64,000 bases of DNA, from positions 124,001 through 188,000 of the forward strand of contig WHUZ01000030.1 of assembly GCA_015179045.1 (NCBI GenBank), written 5' to 3'. This stretch comes from Kalaharituber pfeilii. Taxonomy: Eukaryota > Ascomycota > Pezizomycetes > Pezizales > Pezizaceae. The notes beneath the pieces were generated by a model, which searched no databases, was not told the DNA's origin, and saw nothing but the letters and a program-made list of their open reading frames with translations. Below, one piece after another: positions 1-11,576 of this stretch. The stretch's first letter is position 1; every line of letters starts with the position of its first letter. The translations under genes were made by a program, and so were the position numbers.

Positions 1-762
1 CAGATAACTTAGATACTTCTAGATATCCAAACATTAGACCCCATAAAGCTCAAAGTTCCTGCCGGAAAGTACCATTTGAAGGAGTACGGACAACGATCAT
101 GATCTACACTTGATGATTTTTGTTTTTCATGGAGTCAACTACAGACATGCTCAAAGACAGAGTTGGCGACTCCATGAAATCTCCAAGATTCATAGCATAG
201 CAGCAACATCACAAGTCTCAAAATACCAGCTCACTGTAAAAGAGAACCTTTAGCCTCGAGTACTTTTTGCCAGCGCGATCACCTCATGTGTTAGAAAGCA
301 GATCCACTTCACGTCCAGTGCTTTAAGGCGCCTGTGTAATGATCTAGCTCATCGAGACGAGCACTCGACGAGCTAAAAGTAGTCACATAGTCCCATATCG
401 AGATTCTTATGTACAGAGGCCATAAAAGGAAAAATTCTACGTCACAACATCGAATTGTGGTGCGGTCACTCTCGTTCAATTCCTGATATTAACTAAACCA
501 TACATGCTACTCGTTAAATGTGCTTGAGAGTCATCATCATCGTTATCATCCATCACAGGCATGAAATATATACGCCCGCGGACCGAGTCTAATTCCCTAA
601 ATATATGGTACCCAAATCCGAAGGACAATGGGAGGGGAAAAATGGAAAGGGAAAAAAGGCTGGAACCGAACCAAAAATTTGAAAAAAAAAAAAAAAAAAA
701 AAAAAAAGTAACAAATCGCAATCCAAATTGTCGGCGCCGGGAATAGCAAGCAGAAACCAAAC
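1..762. other. Permease 3' flank, no gene seen
   Basis: No supported gene. It holds the permease 3' untranslated region and a 26-base A-run at 682-707, which is a T-run on the permease strand starting about 55 bases past its stop. Short open frames here have no protein-like features. Confidence 0.6.
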
Positions 763-2653
763 TTAAAATAGCCAACTGATGAATGTCTTATAGAACCACT
801 GTCCTTTCGTCTTGGTACCGGCTTCGGTAGCTTTCTTCGCTGCTTGTCTTCTCAAGAACTCCTCCTCCTCACGATCAATCCTATCTTTTCCAGAGTACAA
901 ATCTGCCTGCATGGCTGGGATACCGGTATTCTTATACATGAATTTATATCCAAAAATCATGATCAGATACAGCGGGATTCCAAGATAGCCAGTGACAAAG
1001 CTCTTTGCTTTAAACGTTGGAGTAAATACGTCAAAGTTCTTGAAGACGGCAATTAAGCAACATGCAAAAAGAGCACCATATGACCCAACAAGCCCAAATG
1101 GGGCTGTATACGGCATCTGCTCGTCTGTTACACCTTGTAATCGGCGGGCACGCACAAAGAAGATGTGAGTGACAAGAATGGAGATCCAGGTGAGGATACC
1201 AAAGATGGTGGTTAGATTGACAAAGTATCCGAAGACATCCTTGCTACTGCTTGATACGTTCATGAAAGCCAAAAGCGCAAATGAGGCCGAGAGAGCGAGG
1301 GCGTAGATTGGGACACCGCGCTTGTCTGTCTTTGCTAGGAAGCGTGGAGCCTTCCCCTCGAGTGCAAGACCATAAATCGTTCGGGAAGCAATGTAAAGAT
1401 CCGAGTTGGAAGCGGAGAAGACGAATAGAAGGATACAGGCATTAAGAATTCCTGGAAGGTGGCGAATGCCAGAAAGTTTGATGGCTGCAACGAATGGAGA
1501 TGCATTCGCTCCAGTACTCTGGTTTGTAGCATAGATAAGGTCCTGGGAGTTGTATGGGAGGATCATTCCGAGAAGGAACACCGAAAGGCAGTAAAAAATC
1601 AAAATGCGGAAGAAGGTAAGCCTAATAGCTCGAGGAATAGTCTTGCGTGGGTTTTGGGCTTCTCCGACTGTGACGCCCACAAGCTCAGTACCGAGATATG
1701 CGAATGTGGCTGTGACGAATGTAGACCAAATCGCCAAAAATCTCCCAGTGTGCCCATCAGTGAGATATGGTCTAATAGCACCAGGATCTTTCCAATACTT
1801 GAAGCCTGTAGCCTCACCAGATGGGCCACCACCGCAGGCAAGGATAAGCGAGACAATAATGATTCCACAAATTGTGACCACCTTGATGCCTGTATGTTAA
1901 TATCAGCGGTTAGCCAATCAAAATATAAAAGGAATGTAGAAATAGTGGGATATACTTGATAGCCAAAATTCGAATTCACCGAACAACTTAATCCCAAAAT
2001 AATTGATGAAAATAATGGTTACCAGGAAAACGGCAATGAACACTCCCGGATTGACCCTTTCTCGAGGGACCCAAACTTGTATGACGAGGGCAGCTGCAGT
2101 TAACTGGTTCGGCGTGACGATGATATACCTAAGCAATGAATGTCAGAAACGAAACCTTTACCGACATCTGAGCGGTGCTTACTTGAACCAATAAGTCCAC
2201 CCGAGAGCGAAACCAAGTGCAGGGTCACAGAATCGAGAAGCATAACCAGTGAATCCAGATCCAAGAGGTAGCCAGGCAGCCATCTCGCCGAGTGCGCACA
2301 TGACCAGATAGACAATGAAGCCTACGATAGTGTAAGAAATCAGAATTGGGAGCGGACCAGCCTTCGCGAGCGCTGCACCACTGTGACAACGGGAATACAT
2401 CAAAAATTAGACTCTCTCTCTCCATAAATTCTCCAAGCGTATAGACTCACGTTCCAATAATCAAACCAGTACCAATAGCACCACCAATGGCAATCATAGT
2501 AATATGCCTCGCCTTCAGCCCACGATGCAGGTCATGAGAGAACTCTAGCTCATCTCCAGGCACAGTGGCCTGCATCTCTGTGTCATTGAACTTCTCCCCA
2601 AGGCCTGGCTGGGGAGAGGAGCCAATGCTGCTCGTGCTCCTACGGGCCGCCAT
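763..2653 (-). CDS. YAT-family amino acid permease, four exons, complete
   Basis: Predicted plasma-membrane amino acid:proton symporter of the fungal YAT (APC superfamily) type, 566 aa. Exons in order of transcription are 2653-2451, 2380-2183, 2128-1956 and 1889-763; the introns (70, 54 and 66 nt) begin GTGAGT, GTAAGC and GTATAT, end in AG, and joining them keeps one frame to a TAA. A hydrophilic N-terminus (residues 1-48) is followed by RHITMIAIGGAIGTGLIIGT (49-68), the conserved first membrane segment. GEMA lies at 99-102, CDPALGFALGW at 119-129, the family signature GEAQNPRKTIPRAI at 267-280 and SASNSDLYIASR at 350-361. Length is normal for the family and about twelve hydrophobic segments are present. 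The CDPALGFALGW and SNSDLY regions resemble fungal dicarboxylic/general amino acid permeases (Dip5-like), but the substrate cannot be fixed from sequence. The ATG at 2653 is chosen because it gives the expected short cytosolic tail. No damage is visible. Confidence 0.95.
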
Positions 2654-2792
2654 TTCCAGAGAATCCGGTTCCTGCTGTTGCTCTCTCGGCTTCCTTCAGA
2701 TGCAGTGCAGCGCTGCTACTCACAGGAAGGTGGACTTGCAACTAATGGGATCGCCTTGTAGAGAATTAGGTTGGCAGATGGGCAGAAGGGAG

Positions 2793-2837
2793 GGTATATA
2801 TACCTGAGCGCAGTAGATAGCTAAATGTTGCGATAAC
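2793..2837 (-). promoter_or_regulatory. TATA-like element and two GATA motifs upstream of the permease
   Basis: TATATATA lies at 2795-2802, about 145 bases before the permease ATG. Two HGATAR-type motifs, AGATAG (2815-2820) and CGATAA (2831-2836), follow within 35 bases. GATA pairs of this sort are the known binding sites of AreA/NIT2 nitrogen regulators, which control many fungal amino acid permeases. Regulation here is inferred; motifs this short also occur by chance. Confidence 0.4.
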
Positions 2838-5146
2838 CGGGGGGGGGGCGGGGGAGGTGATGGCAGAGTGCAGGAATATTAATTCCACATGGAAAGGCGT
2901 GGGCAAGAAAGGCCGGGAGAGGCACCCTTACCAGTTCCGAACGCCAGGCCTGCGCTTCGCACATGAGCTGCTTGACAGTAGACACCATGCGAGGCCGTAT
3001 CGCCCAGTGTCCTTGTATGGCCGTTCGTACTCTCAAACCGGCCACGGACACAAGCCAGTGCGCCTTGGTCCATTTCTAATTACTAGTAGTTTGCTGGAAC
3101 CCTCGCTTGTGCGATGGCTTGCGGCCGGGGCAGTGTCCTAATATTTCTTTATAAGCAGACGCGACTGTGGATCGCGAGCTTGTTGCGGCAACCGACTCCC
3201 CAGATTCCAGCGGGCAGCCGTTCGCAGCGCGCAGACTCATCACAGCGCGGAAACTCTGACCTTTGCAACCACGGCTGACCGCTCGTAACATGTTCAGCCT
3301 GCGTAACAGCCCAGCGGGCCCAGGTCGCCTATGAATAGGTTTGTGCCTTCCCAAAGGGCCTAAGCCTCGCCGTCGAGAAGCGTTCCTTGCTCTCGTCCGC
3401 TTCCGACGGAAACGAGCTAGACTTCGAGCTCCATCCCGTGGCAAAGATAGCCGGTGAGAATTAAGAATTTGCTCCCCCCTCTCTTCCTGATAACATTCTG
3501 AGCGCCCCTACTCCGCAACTTTGATAGGAGACGGTTGCCCATTGCATGTACTGGCCAGCGCCGCGGAATCTGTGGCGGCTTGAACCCTACAGGGGCGTTA
3601 CTGTTGCTTCCTCTGGCTGACATAAGTAAAAGTAACCCATCGCGCTGGCGCGGGGGGAGAAACATCGCCTATTATCATAATTACCTTACCAAATCAGAAT
3701 AGGAAACCATTAGAAAGTGAGTGGCGAGCGCTCACCGTCCTATAAGAACAAATGGCAAGGACGAGATGCACCCCACCCCGGCAGCACTAGTACGTTGATC
3801 TTGGTAACCTCCTGCCTATCCTGCTCGAGGACATGCGACAATTAATCAAATTTGATAGGAAGTGGTGGGGTAAGCGTCCAAGGGGAGGCATGTGCTACAT
3901 CCCGAAGCCTGCCTACGGGTCTGACGGCTTCAAGTTATCAGCCCCATCAGTTCGGAGCTTGTAAGCAGCCTCCAAACCTCGTATTTCAGAGCAGAGGTAT
4001 GGTGAGGTAGTGCAGCGCAGCCGCGTATGGGTATCAGAGCAAGAAGGTTCGCAAGGCAGAAGGCGTGATGTTCAGTCAAAGGTGAGGTTCAGACGTCCAC
4101 GACCCAATCTCTCGAACGCCATCAACGCTGTTCGCACATACGGAAGCCATCCCGGCTCCTACCATGCGCTACATACAAGCATGGGCATATCTAGCCAGGC
4201 CATACCAAGCCATAGGTACAGTAGACTTTTGCCGGGATCAATCAAAATTGTGGAACCGCACGGCGTGTCTCGTGCCTCGACTTCTCACCACCAAAATGCA
4301 TAGACTCTGCTTACATACGCTCCGTGAGCGCCACGGTGAGTTCTGAACATCCTGTTCTCTACTTATTTAGAGTGCCCACTCTATGAAGCGTATTGTCTTA
4401 TCAAGGGTCTCGTGGTACGTCATATCAAAGAATCAGCTGTTGGTACCTGCTTATCGCAACCTAAAAAGGAAACCGTTGCCAACTATGATGATAACCACCC
4501 GCTCACCGCTGCCAACGATAATCCAAATCTCTTGGCCTCTGCAATCAATGAAAAAACTGCGCAATTTCGGCTGTGCTATTGAACCAGCCAAGAATTTACC
4601 CACTGGCGATACCGCCGACGAGAATGGGCACAGATTAGGCCAAGCTCACCAACAATCGTCAGTAAAAAGCTTCCATTTGTTAACTCTAATTCCCCGCAAA
4701 ATGCGAAACTTCATTTGCGACTTCAAGTATGACAGAACCAAAATGGAGCGTAGTGTTCACTGCCCATCCGGCCTGCATTTGCCATTATAAAGAGAAACGC
4801 AGAACTGCTCAAAAAAGGAACAGTTGCATGTACCTTGATTTTGCTCTATGGCTGTTGCTGGAAATAAAACATCAATTCAAGGTCAATAATGGTCATCCCG
4901 GGTCTGCGATGCTATTAGTTGGTGTTACAAACTTTGGAACATGGATGTCGGGCTCGCCTTACTGTGTGATCAATCAAGTCTGGCAATTAATACTATCATG
5001 ATCACATTGTTGTGCTACCCATGCATGAAAATCGGATAGAACGGTAACTGGCGTGTTTCAACTTTTCGTAGAGAGCTGTATTGAAGTTCTGGAACGTTAA
5101 CAACATTTTCTAATTCCGGAGGAACTCCGGATTAATTCTCTATATA
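2838..5146. other. Intergenic DNA upstream of the permease, nothing recognised
   Basis: A G-run sits at about 2840-2848 and the stretch 3150-3660 is richer in G+C than its surroundings, but no frame resembles a known protein and no structural RNA is recognised. Open frames up to 135 codons are of the number and kind expected by chance in 64 kb. Confidence 0.5.
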
Positions 5147-5246
5147 CAGTCTACCCTTGCTATACCGGACCTCGCTATACCGGAAACCTTGCTATACCGG
5201 GCGGAAAGTGCCAGATATTAGCGATCCGGTATGCAAGGGTAGACTG
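5147..5246. mobile_element. 100-bp TA miniature inverted-repeat element
   Basis: The ends are near-perfect inverted repeats of about 24 bases starting CAGTCTACCCTTGC. The left end is preceded by TA (5145-5146); the right is followed by GA, so one copy of the target dinucleotide has probably mutated. Inside the left part are three tandem copies of a 15-17 base unit with the core GCTATACCGG. It resembles a Tc1/mariner-type MITE; no coding capacity. Confidence 0.75.
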
Positions 5247-7370
5247 GATTTGAATTCACAAGGGGTTGGTAAAATTTGAAAGATAAGAAGATACAATCAT
5301 TCTTTCCACTCTCATATTAGTCTTCAGTTCTTATCTTCAATAGTTCTCAGTCTCATTATCAGCTGACCATCGAAGTGGGGGAGCACTTTACACTAATTAT
5401 GAGTGCTTTAGTCAGGAGTAGCTTGAAAGCAGTTTCTCTTCAACAGCTTGTTAGTGAATTGGTTCATAAATATTGTATTAACCAGTGAGTTTTAACAAGA
5501 AGTCAACCCAAAAGCTATTACGTTGCAGAGTCTGGAAAATAGTACCGAGTGCTCCTCGTCAAATAGAGGATCCATTTCCATATGAACATCGATATCAAGG
5601 GTCTCCTTGCGGTCGTATGCCGAGGTGAACCAAAGAAGATTAAGGTGAACCTGTAGCTGAATGCATACAACTACTTTTACGCGTTGCTTTACCCTGTCAT
5701 CACTGCCATTTTTTGTGTTCCGTGTACAAGTAAGTGGCCTGTCTTGGCGTGCCGACACGCGGATGCTGCAAATGCTGGTACCCTCTTTGTTCGTCCTCCC
5801 ATCGACATGACACTCCAACATATGTTTCAGTTATGAGTCCGGAGCTTTTTTTTTTTTCCAGCCCTTTTACCATCGGCTAATCTACTCCACTTGAGCAGAT
5901 CTAATCGATCCAGGGTACCTATATCGCATATACTAGATGCTGCAATACCGGACGTTCCACGGATAAAGAATACATCCATCAATGACTTCTGGTAGAGACG
6001 ATAGATCTGACAGGCTCATAAATACCATGCATCTTATGTTAGGAGGTTCTCCTTATGTTAGGAAGTTCTCATGTTGAGCATTCTGCTTGTTTTCGGAGAC
6101 CGAGATATATACTACCGATCGTAGAACAAGAGATACTTTGCTGCTCATAGACGGAGATACATTGAAAACTACGCCCCTCCTCTCACTGTAATAGTGGGGC
6201 AACGGGTCCCGTTCATCAAAACCGTGGCGGTATAATGAGAGTTGTTCATGGGGACGTTGTCAAACAATTGACGACTTGGGACGCCTAGGAGGGACCCAGA
6301 AGCCGTTTTTTCCCTTGGAAAGGACTGACTGCTATTCCCGTCACAAAGCCTCTTACAAATTTGTATTTCCGGGGTTCGGAGGCATGGGAAAGACCCATAG
6401 ATGTTTCTTCCATACAGGCAATCATTTATTAATAATTAATAGATTCAACTCTTATCGGAGATATGCTAGACATATACAAACTTCATTATCAAACAGGAGT
6501 ATTGAGCAGAGGGGAGGTGCAGTGAGAGGATGTGCCAACTAGGAGGAAGTGTTAGCGGTAGGCCAGCCTTGCCATATCTACGCCCTTCGGTACTCGGTAC
6601 CGTCTCATTCTTCCTCCCATAGATGACACTCCGACATGTCCTGAACATTCTAGAGGTAATATAGTTTCTTTGTAGCGTACGTGACTAAAGGATTCGTTTA
6701 CGTGGATAGCAATTAGATCGACTATAGACACACAAGTACATAAAGTTCGCCAAGCTTCGAGAGACTATGAGCGATTTCCTCTTAAGGACGGCTTGCCAGC
6801 GAGTTATATATACCATGTTATGTAGGCTTGTTGGAAACCGAAGTGGCTTTGAAAGTAGTAATAAAGAAGTCTTATAACTAGACGGTACGGAGTTCGATGG
6901 AAACTCAAAGCCTCTATGTAGTTGTGTTATTTCACTCCATTGAAACTGGGCGATCGCTTGACACCTTTGGGAGTACAGTATACTCTCGATATATGACTGG
7001 TCCGCCCCATGCAAATTAAGAATATTTTCATTACAAGAACATTCTCAATTTTTCTTGCTTAATCATGTACATATTCTTACTCGAAGGTGCACTAATACTA
7101 ATTTGGGAGCTTATCGATAAGAGATACCCCATTTCTCGGCATCAGTTCCATGTACCATATATACACACACTTGATCTAAATGCAATTCATCATTACAATC
7201 AGCTGTAGAATTCTTTGAGTATATAATTTACTTCAGTGAAGCCTCCTGATTCGACTCATATACTCATCATGCCTCCTACTGGAGCTCCTAACAGTCAAAA
7301 TTGGAACCAAGCCAAGTGTCAAGATATACAAGAATATGCAGCACAAAATCCAAACTTCTTTTCTTTTATT
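5247..7370. other. Intergenic, nothing recognised
   Basis: No gene, RNA or complete mobile element recognised. A T-run occurs at about 5846-5858. Short open frames look random. Confidence 0.5.
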
Positions 7371-7418
7371 ATTATTATTAGTGATCGCATGCCGCCCTGA
7401 GGGCTATGGCGATTTATG
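7367..7418 (-). mobile_element. Short hairpin-tail retroposon, minus orientation
   Basis: Read on the minus strand, this has the hairpin core CGCCATAGCCCTCAGGGC, then GGCATGCGATCACTAA and a degenerate (ATA)n/A-rich tail. It matches the other short retroposons in the window. No clear target duplication was found, so the exact ends are uncertain. Confidence 0.6.
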
Positions 7419-9028
7419 TACATAGGAGATAACTATGAGAAATGGAACTAATGACGACCTATGCCCCAAATGATAATGCCCAGTGTCTCTTCCCAAACTG
7501 TGGCTGGTGGGTAATCAAACTGTGGTACAAGTAAAAGTATCCGGATAAGACATGAGGCTTTCAAACCAGTGCTACAACGTACCAAGCAGGCAAGAATCAA
7601 AGACTTTCTTTCTTATACCTACACTCCTAGTCAAAGAACAGATACTGATTGCCTGTATAACAATAGCAAAAGAGTACTAGCAATTGTGTAGAATTTAGTG
7701 TATGGCATATGTGCGTTTATGTAGGCATTTGGTGTCGATATACCTAGCATTTTGTATATTATATAGCTGAATCTCTACTCTACTTGATATAAGAATATAT
7801 TCGATATAAGAATATTTGCCTGCCGCCCGACGATATTCTTATATAGTCGGTGTACTGTAGCTACAAAAATATGCTACAATTACTAGCTGTTAAACTGCAC
7901 CTGGGGGCAATTATAGCGCTACTCTTATACCGCAAATGACAAAATAGTTATGTTTCTCCAATATGAAGCCTGTAAATCGTGACCAGGTTTCCTAATGCTT
8001 GTAGAAGCATGCCGTGCATGTATAATTATGCGTTGAGAACAATATACAACTAGGATATAGTAGTAGCCTAGTTCATCACTACATACGAGTGGATCAACCA
8101 GACCAAGTTTCATGTACTGATATGGGCATGAGAGTATACTGATATACATAAATTATAAACCTGGCAACTTCGTGCCCAGCCCTATAAAACGGGACACTGT
8201 CTGCGCCTGTAAATGGACTACTGTGGGAGAAGGACCATGAACACGTACTGTAAATGTAGTACTGGATAGCTGCAATGCTAAACCTTTTCATCAGGATGTA
8301 CATTCAATGGCATTACATCTCTCTTCTACCCCTGTGGAGTATGAGCCTACAATATCACTGCATCCTAGTCCTACGCCTTTTCGGTCTGCACCTTCTCTAC
8401 CACTGTACTGCTGCGAGGAAGATGCATTGCCATCCTCATGTAAAGAAATTCATCAGTGCCCCATTCTGGTACTTTATGAAACATTCTTACGGCGGGAAGT
8501 GCCGCGTCAGGCGCCGCCGCGCGTTAGGCGCTGCCTTAGGCGTTGCTTCTAGAATTCTGACTGGCATTGCATCTTGGTTGGGCGAGATAAGCCTGAGTAC
8601 CTTTGCCCACTTGGTATCAGCAATTGATGAAAGGATATGGCGGCTATAAGCTGGACATGAGGAAGCGGTTCCGTAAGAACTATCCAGTGGGGCCATCCAG
8701 AGAGATTGAAGAAATCGAAGGAATTTTTAGCGCCCTGAAATCGTGCTACTTGTCATCTGCGTCTAGGGTACCATGGGGCGTCTTGCATCATGGACATCCG
8801 GGCATCATTGGTTCTGTGACGTGTCTATTTTTCTCTATCCTTTATGATGCTATTGCAGGACATTGAGCGTCTTAACATAGCCTCCCTCAACTCCCGTCCT
8901 GACGCACCTGTCTTACCAAATTGCCTGTGGTGGCCTGTTTATTAATCTTGCTACAGTATATCTGCTGTCTTATATACACAGGCCTCCTAGTATTATCGTG
9001 ACCATGCCATCACGGCTCCCGAACTCCA
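7419..9028. other. Intergenic with a small AT-rich inverted repeat
   Basis: No gene recognised. Around 7782-7845 GATATAAGAATAT occurs twice in direct orientation and once inverted, giving a small hairpin that could be a degraded miniature element. Open frames of 124 and 87 codons near 8.3-8.9 kb show no family features and are treated as chance. Confidence 0.45.
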
Positions 9029-9276
9029 CAGCCCGTGCGTAAACTGCTCTAGCGAGAGCCCTCTCATGCCTGTCGATTCAGCCCGTCATGTCATATACTG
9101 TGTTACCGAGAGAATCCTGTCATAGCTGTCAATCTGCCCGTCGTCTCACCCTGGTCCGCCATATACTAAGCCGTCGAGCGGGACCTCTCATACCTGTCAA
9201 TCGGGCCCGTTCTACCATATGCTGTACCATCGTTGGTAGTGTCGTATCTTAGCAATAAATCCAGCCCGCCCTAACC
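9029..9276 (+). repeat. Degenerate minisatellite, about 50-68 bp unit, left copy
   Basis: Four to five diverged units each start GCCCGT or similar and contain CATATACTG/CATATGCTG, then a CTGTCAAT-like end. Units begin near 9029, 9080, 9135, 9203 and 9264. The same array reappears inverted at 9857-10046. Confidence 0.7.
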
Positions 9277-9286
9277 ATGTTCTCCC

Positions 9287-9350
9287 TTATTTTTTGTTTA
9301 AAAAAAAAAAAAAAATTATTACTCGTGTGACGCCTGTGGGTTATGGCATG
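9287..9350 (-). mobile_element. Short hairpin-tail retroposon with 10-bp target duplication
   Basis: Inserted in the minisatellite-bearing repeat and flanked by perfect ATGTTCTCCC copies at 9277-9286 and 9351-9360. On the minus strand it reads GCCATAACCCACAGGCGTC, ACACGAGTAATAA and a long T-run followed by an A-rich end. The hairpin is diverged but recognisable. Confidence 0.8.
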
Positions 9351-9368
9351 ATGTTCTCCCATGCGGGT

Positions 9369-9856
9369 CTCAGTTGAGGGTAATTTCAGCAGTATGAAAA
9401 GCACTCGAATCAGCATCTCACTATGCTATATTGCCAACATGTTGTTTTGACCACTTTCCTGTAGACCTGCATATTCTGCCGCCTAACATGGAAATGTTCC
9501 CATATGGTGATGGCGCTCTTTATGTCCCAAATGCCCATCTGCCATATTAGGACATTGCTGCATTGGCACGATATTTGCCGTCCTGCAAATGAAATGCCAG
9601 CCTGGTGGGCCTCACAGCCGTTGGCCGCTCGAGTTACCGTACCAGCCGCACCGGGGTGGATGGGCCTGCTGGAAGGTCCTACAATGGCATTGTGGGCTGC
9701 TAATCAGTACACTATTCATACTGCTGAAATTCCCTTTTGTTTTCGTTTTATTTTCCTTAATTATTATTATCTCGTTTGTACGTAACCTCGTCATGGCTTA
9801 TAGCAGGTATATAAGTGATATTAAGCAAAAGGCTGCTGGAATTACCCTCAACTGAG
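9369..9856. repeat. Inverted repeat around a LINE 3' tail
   Basis: A 24-base sequence containing CAGTTGAGGGTAATT is at 9369-9392 and, inverted with one mismatch, at 9833-9856. With the minisatellite copies outside it, the whole 9.03-10.05 kb is one large interrupted palindrome. The interior has no supported gene. Confidence 0.7.
9725..9833 (+). mobile_element. Decayed LINE 3' untranslated tail
   Basis: A T-rich stretch is followed by CTCGTCATGGCTTATAGCAG, then TATAAGTGATATTAAGCAAAA. This aligns with the hairpin and tail at the ends of the two LINE fragments near 14.35 and 23.7 kb. It lies at the centre of the 9.0-10.05 kb palindrome. Confidence 0.55.
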
Positions 9857-10046
9857 TCCTGCATTTTGAGTGGAAAGAGGAGTCAATAGTAGCATAGGTA
9901 GGACAGGCTAGATTGGCAGATATGATACTGCGCTCCCAATAATGGCACAACATATGGCAGAACTGCCTCGATTGATAGGTATGATAGCTCTTGGCAGCGC
10001 AGCATATGACAGGACGGGCTGGATTTGCAAACATAATGAGGCGACA
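9857..10046 (-). repeat. Degenerate minisatellite, inverted right copy
   Basis: Read on the minus strand this shows the same order of units as 9029-9276, with CCAGCCCGTCCTGTCATATG and further units ending TATCAATC and TGCCAATC. The divergence between copies suggests an old inverted duplication. Confidence 0.65.
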
Positions 10047-10085
10047 ATCGCCATAGCCAAAAAAAAAAAAAAAAAAAAAAAAAAA
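10047..10085 (+). mobile_element. Very short poly(A) insertion carrying half a hairpin
   Basis: Only ATCGCCATAGCC precedes a run of about 27 A. It is flanked by GAGGCGACA (10038-10046) and GAGTCGACA (10086-10094), an 8/9 match, consistent with a target duplication. The element part matches the 5' half of the hairpin in the other short retroposons, so the 3' half was lost or poly(A) priming was internal. Confidence 0.65.
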
Positions 10086-10639
10086 GAGTCGACAGTAGCA
10101 TAACACAGGCTGTGTAGTGTGGGATGCATGAAAGCACGAGCACGATGGTAGTAGAGGGTATGTGTACATAAGACAGAATAGATAACTATACTTATAAGTT
10201 AACCGTCCGGGGTACGGGGGCAAGAGAGCTACACAAGGCCAGGGGTTGAGGGAAGCTACATTCAGATACTCATTGTCCTGCAATCATCATCATGAGGGAT
10301 GAAGAAGAACAGATGCATCAGGACGCTAGAACGCCTGGGATGCTAGCAACAAGGCATTTGGTGTCAGGGCGCAAATTTTTCATTGCTAATGGAGTTATAT
10401 ATAGTAGTGGGCACTACGCCCTGAACTATGGGTATAATTCAATCAAGTAGTTGTAAAATATGATGGCGTTTGCTTAGATCCTCATACCGCACAAGATATA
10501 GCTCGTAAAAGTTCAAGCTAATATTAACTGTTGGATATCGCGCCAGCCGATTCGAGAACAAATCTAATAGTTAAAGTTACCTCCACCAATAGCGAGATTA
10601 GATCAAGCATTTAACAGACTAAATTGAGGCAGCCATGAA

Positions 10640-11053
10640 GGTGGCAACCAAGAGACGACGGGGAGAAGAGAGGAACAGGTGCAAGTTGAGTTATAGACCT
10701 CTTCAGAGGAAGCAGACTAACAAGCGCATTGGGAGGATTGCTCGGGGGTAAGGGGCTTTGGGCCTGGAAGTTCGAAACAGGGAAAGCAGACACAGACACT
10801 CCGGAGTGCAGGTGGAGCGGATCGGAAGAGGAAACGGCGACACACATCTGTGGCACGTGCGAGGCAAGGAGGAAGAGGTAGCCATGAGGATGGAGGCGAT
10901 AAGGAAGCCTCCGACGGGTAAGGAGAACTGAACCGGACAAACTGGTGAACCTGTTGAGGTGGGTAGAGAGATGACGGGGGATCGCGTGACGATTTTTGCA
11001 TTTAATTTTGAGTTCGTCATTTTACTCTCTTTAATATTATCTATTTGCACATA
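10640..11053 (+). pseudogene. LINE 3' end: RNase H-distal and CCHC-type tail, broken
   Basis: Translated in pieces, this shows YRPLQRK and CRWSGSEEETATHICGTC, i.e. the C-x..-ET-x-H-x-C knuckle that follows RNase H in Tad-like non-LTR retrotransposons. It aligns with 23320-23560 (YRPLQR; EMMTHIWSGC). The frame is broken by stops and shifts. A T-rich 3' untranslated part follows and is cut at TA (11052-11053) by the palindromic element; the last ~35 bases of the LINE resume at 14318. The 5' end of the fragment is not visible. Function is lost; the encoded protein would have been the C-terminus of a reverse transcriptase polyprotein. Confidence 0.75.
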
Positions 11054-11576
11054 ACGTCACTGACCGGGATCCGGCGCATTGCTGGTATCCGGCGCACTTC
11101 CGGAATTAAAATAACAGCCTCCTGCAAGGTCAAATCTTCATAGAAGATAACCAAATTGCATGTACAGCTTGGAGAGGTATAGGAAAGTAACTTCTGTGCC
11201 TCAGTTAGCCAATTGTAAATTTTGAATGATGCTCTATGGTGGGCAGTTGCCTAATTAGGCATCTAAACCCTATGTAGGTATAAAATGGCAAGATGGCTCC
11301 TTGAGCAAGTGCATATACCTTTTATAGTATGTATTCAAGAGATCTGGAATATTTTATGATAAATAAGATATATTTACAATACTTTAGAATATAATTCTAC
11401 ATATAGAAGAATATATCCTGAGTAGCTTGTAGACAAAAGTATTAACAGAAAGTAGAAATTAATAAAGATATTTATCTATCTATATCTAATTAGGTAATAT
11501 ATATTTTTGAATATATTATATATGAATGCTGTAGTTCTGAGCTATAAAACTTTAGAAATATAATTTAAAAACGTTT

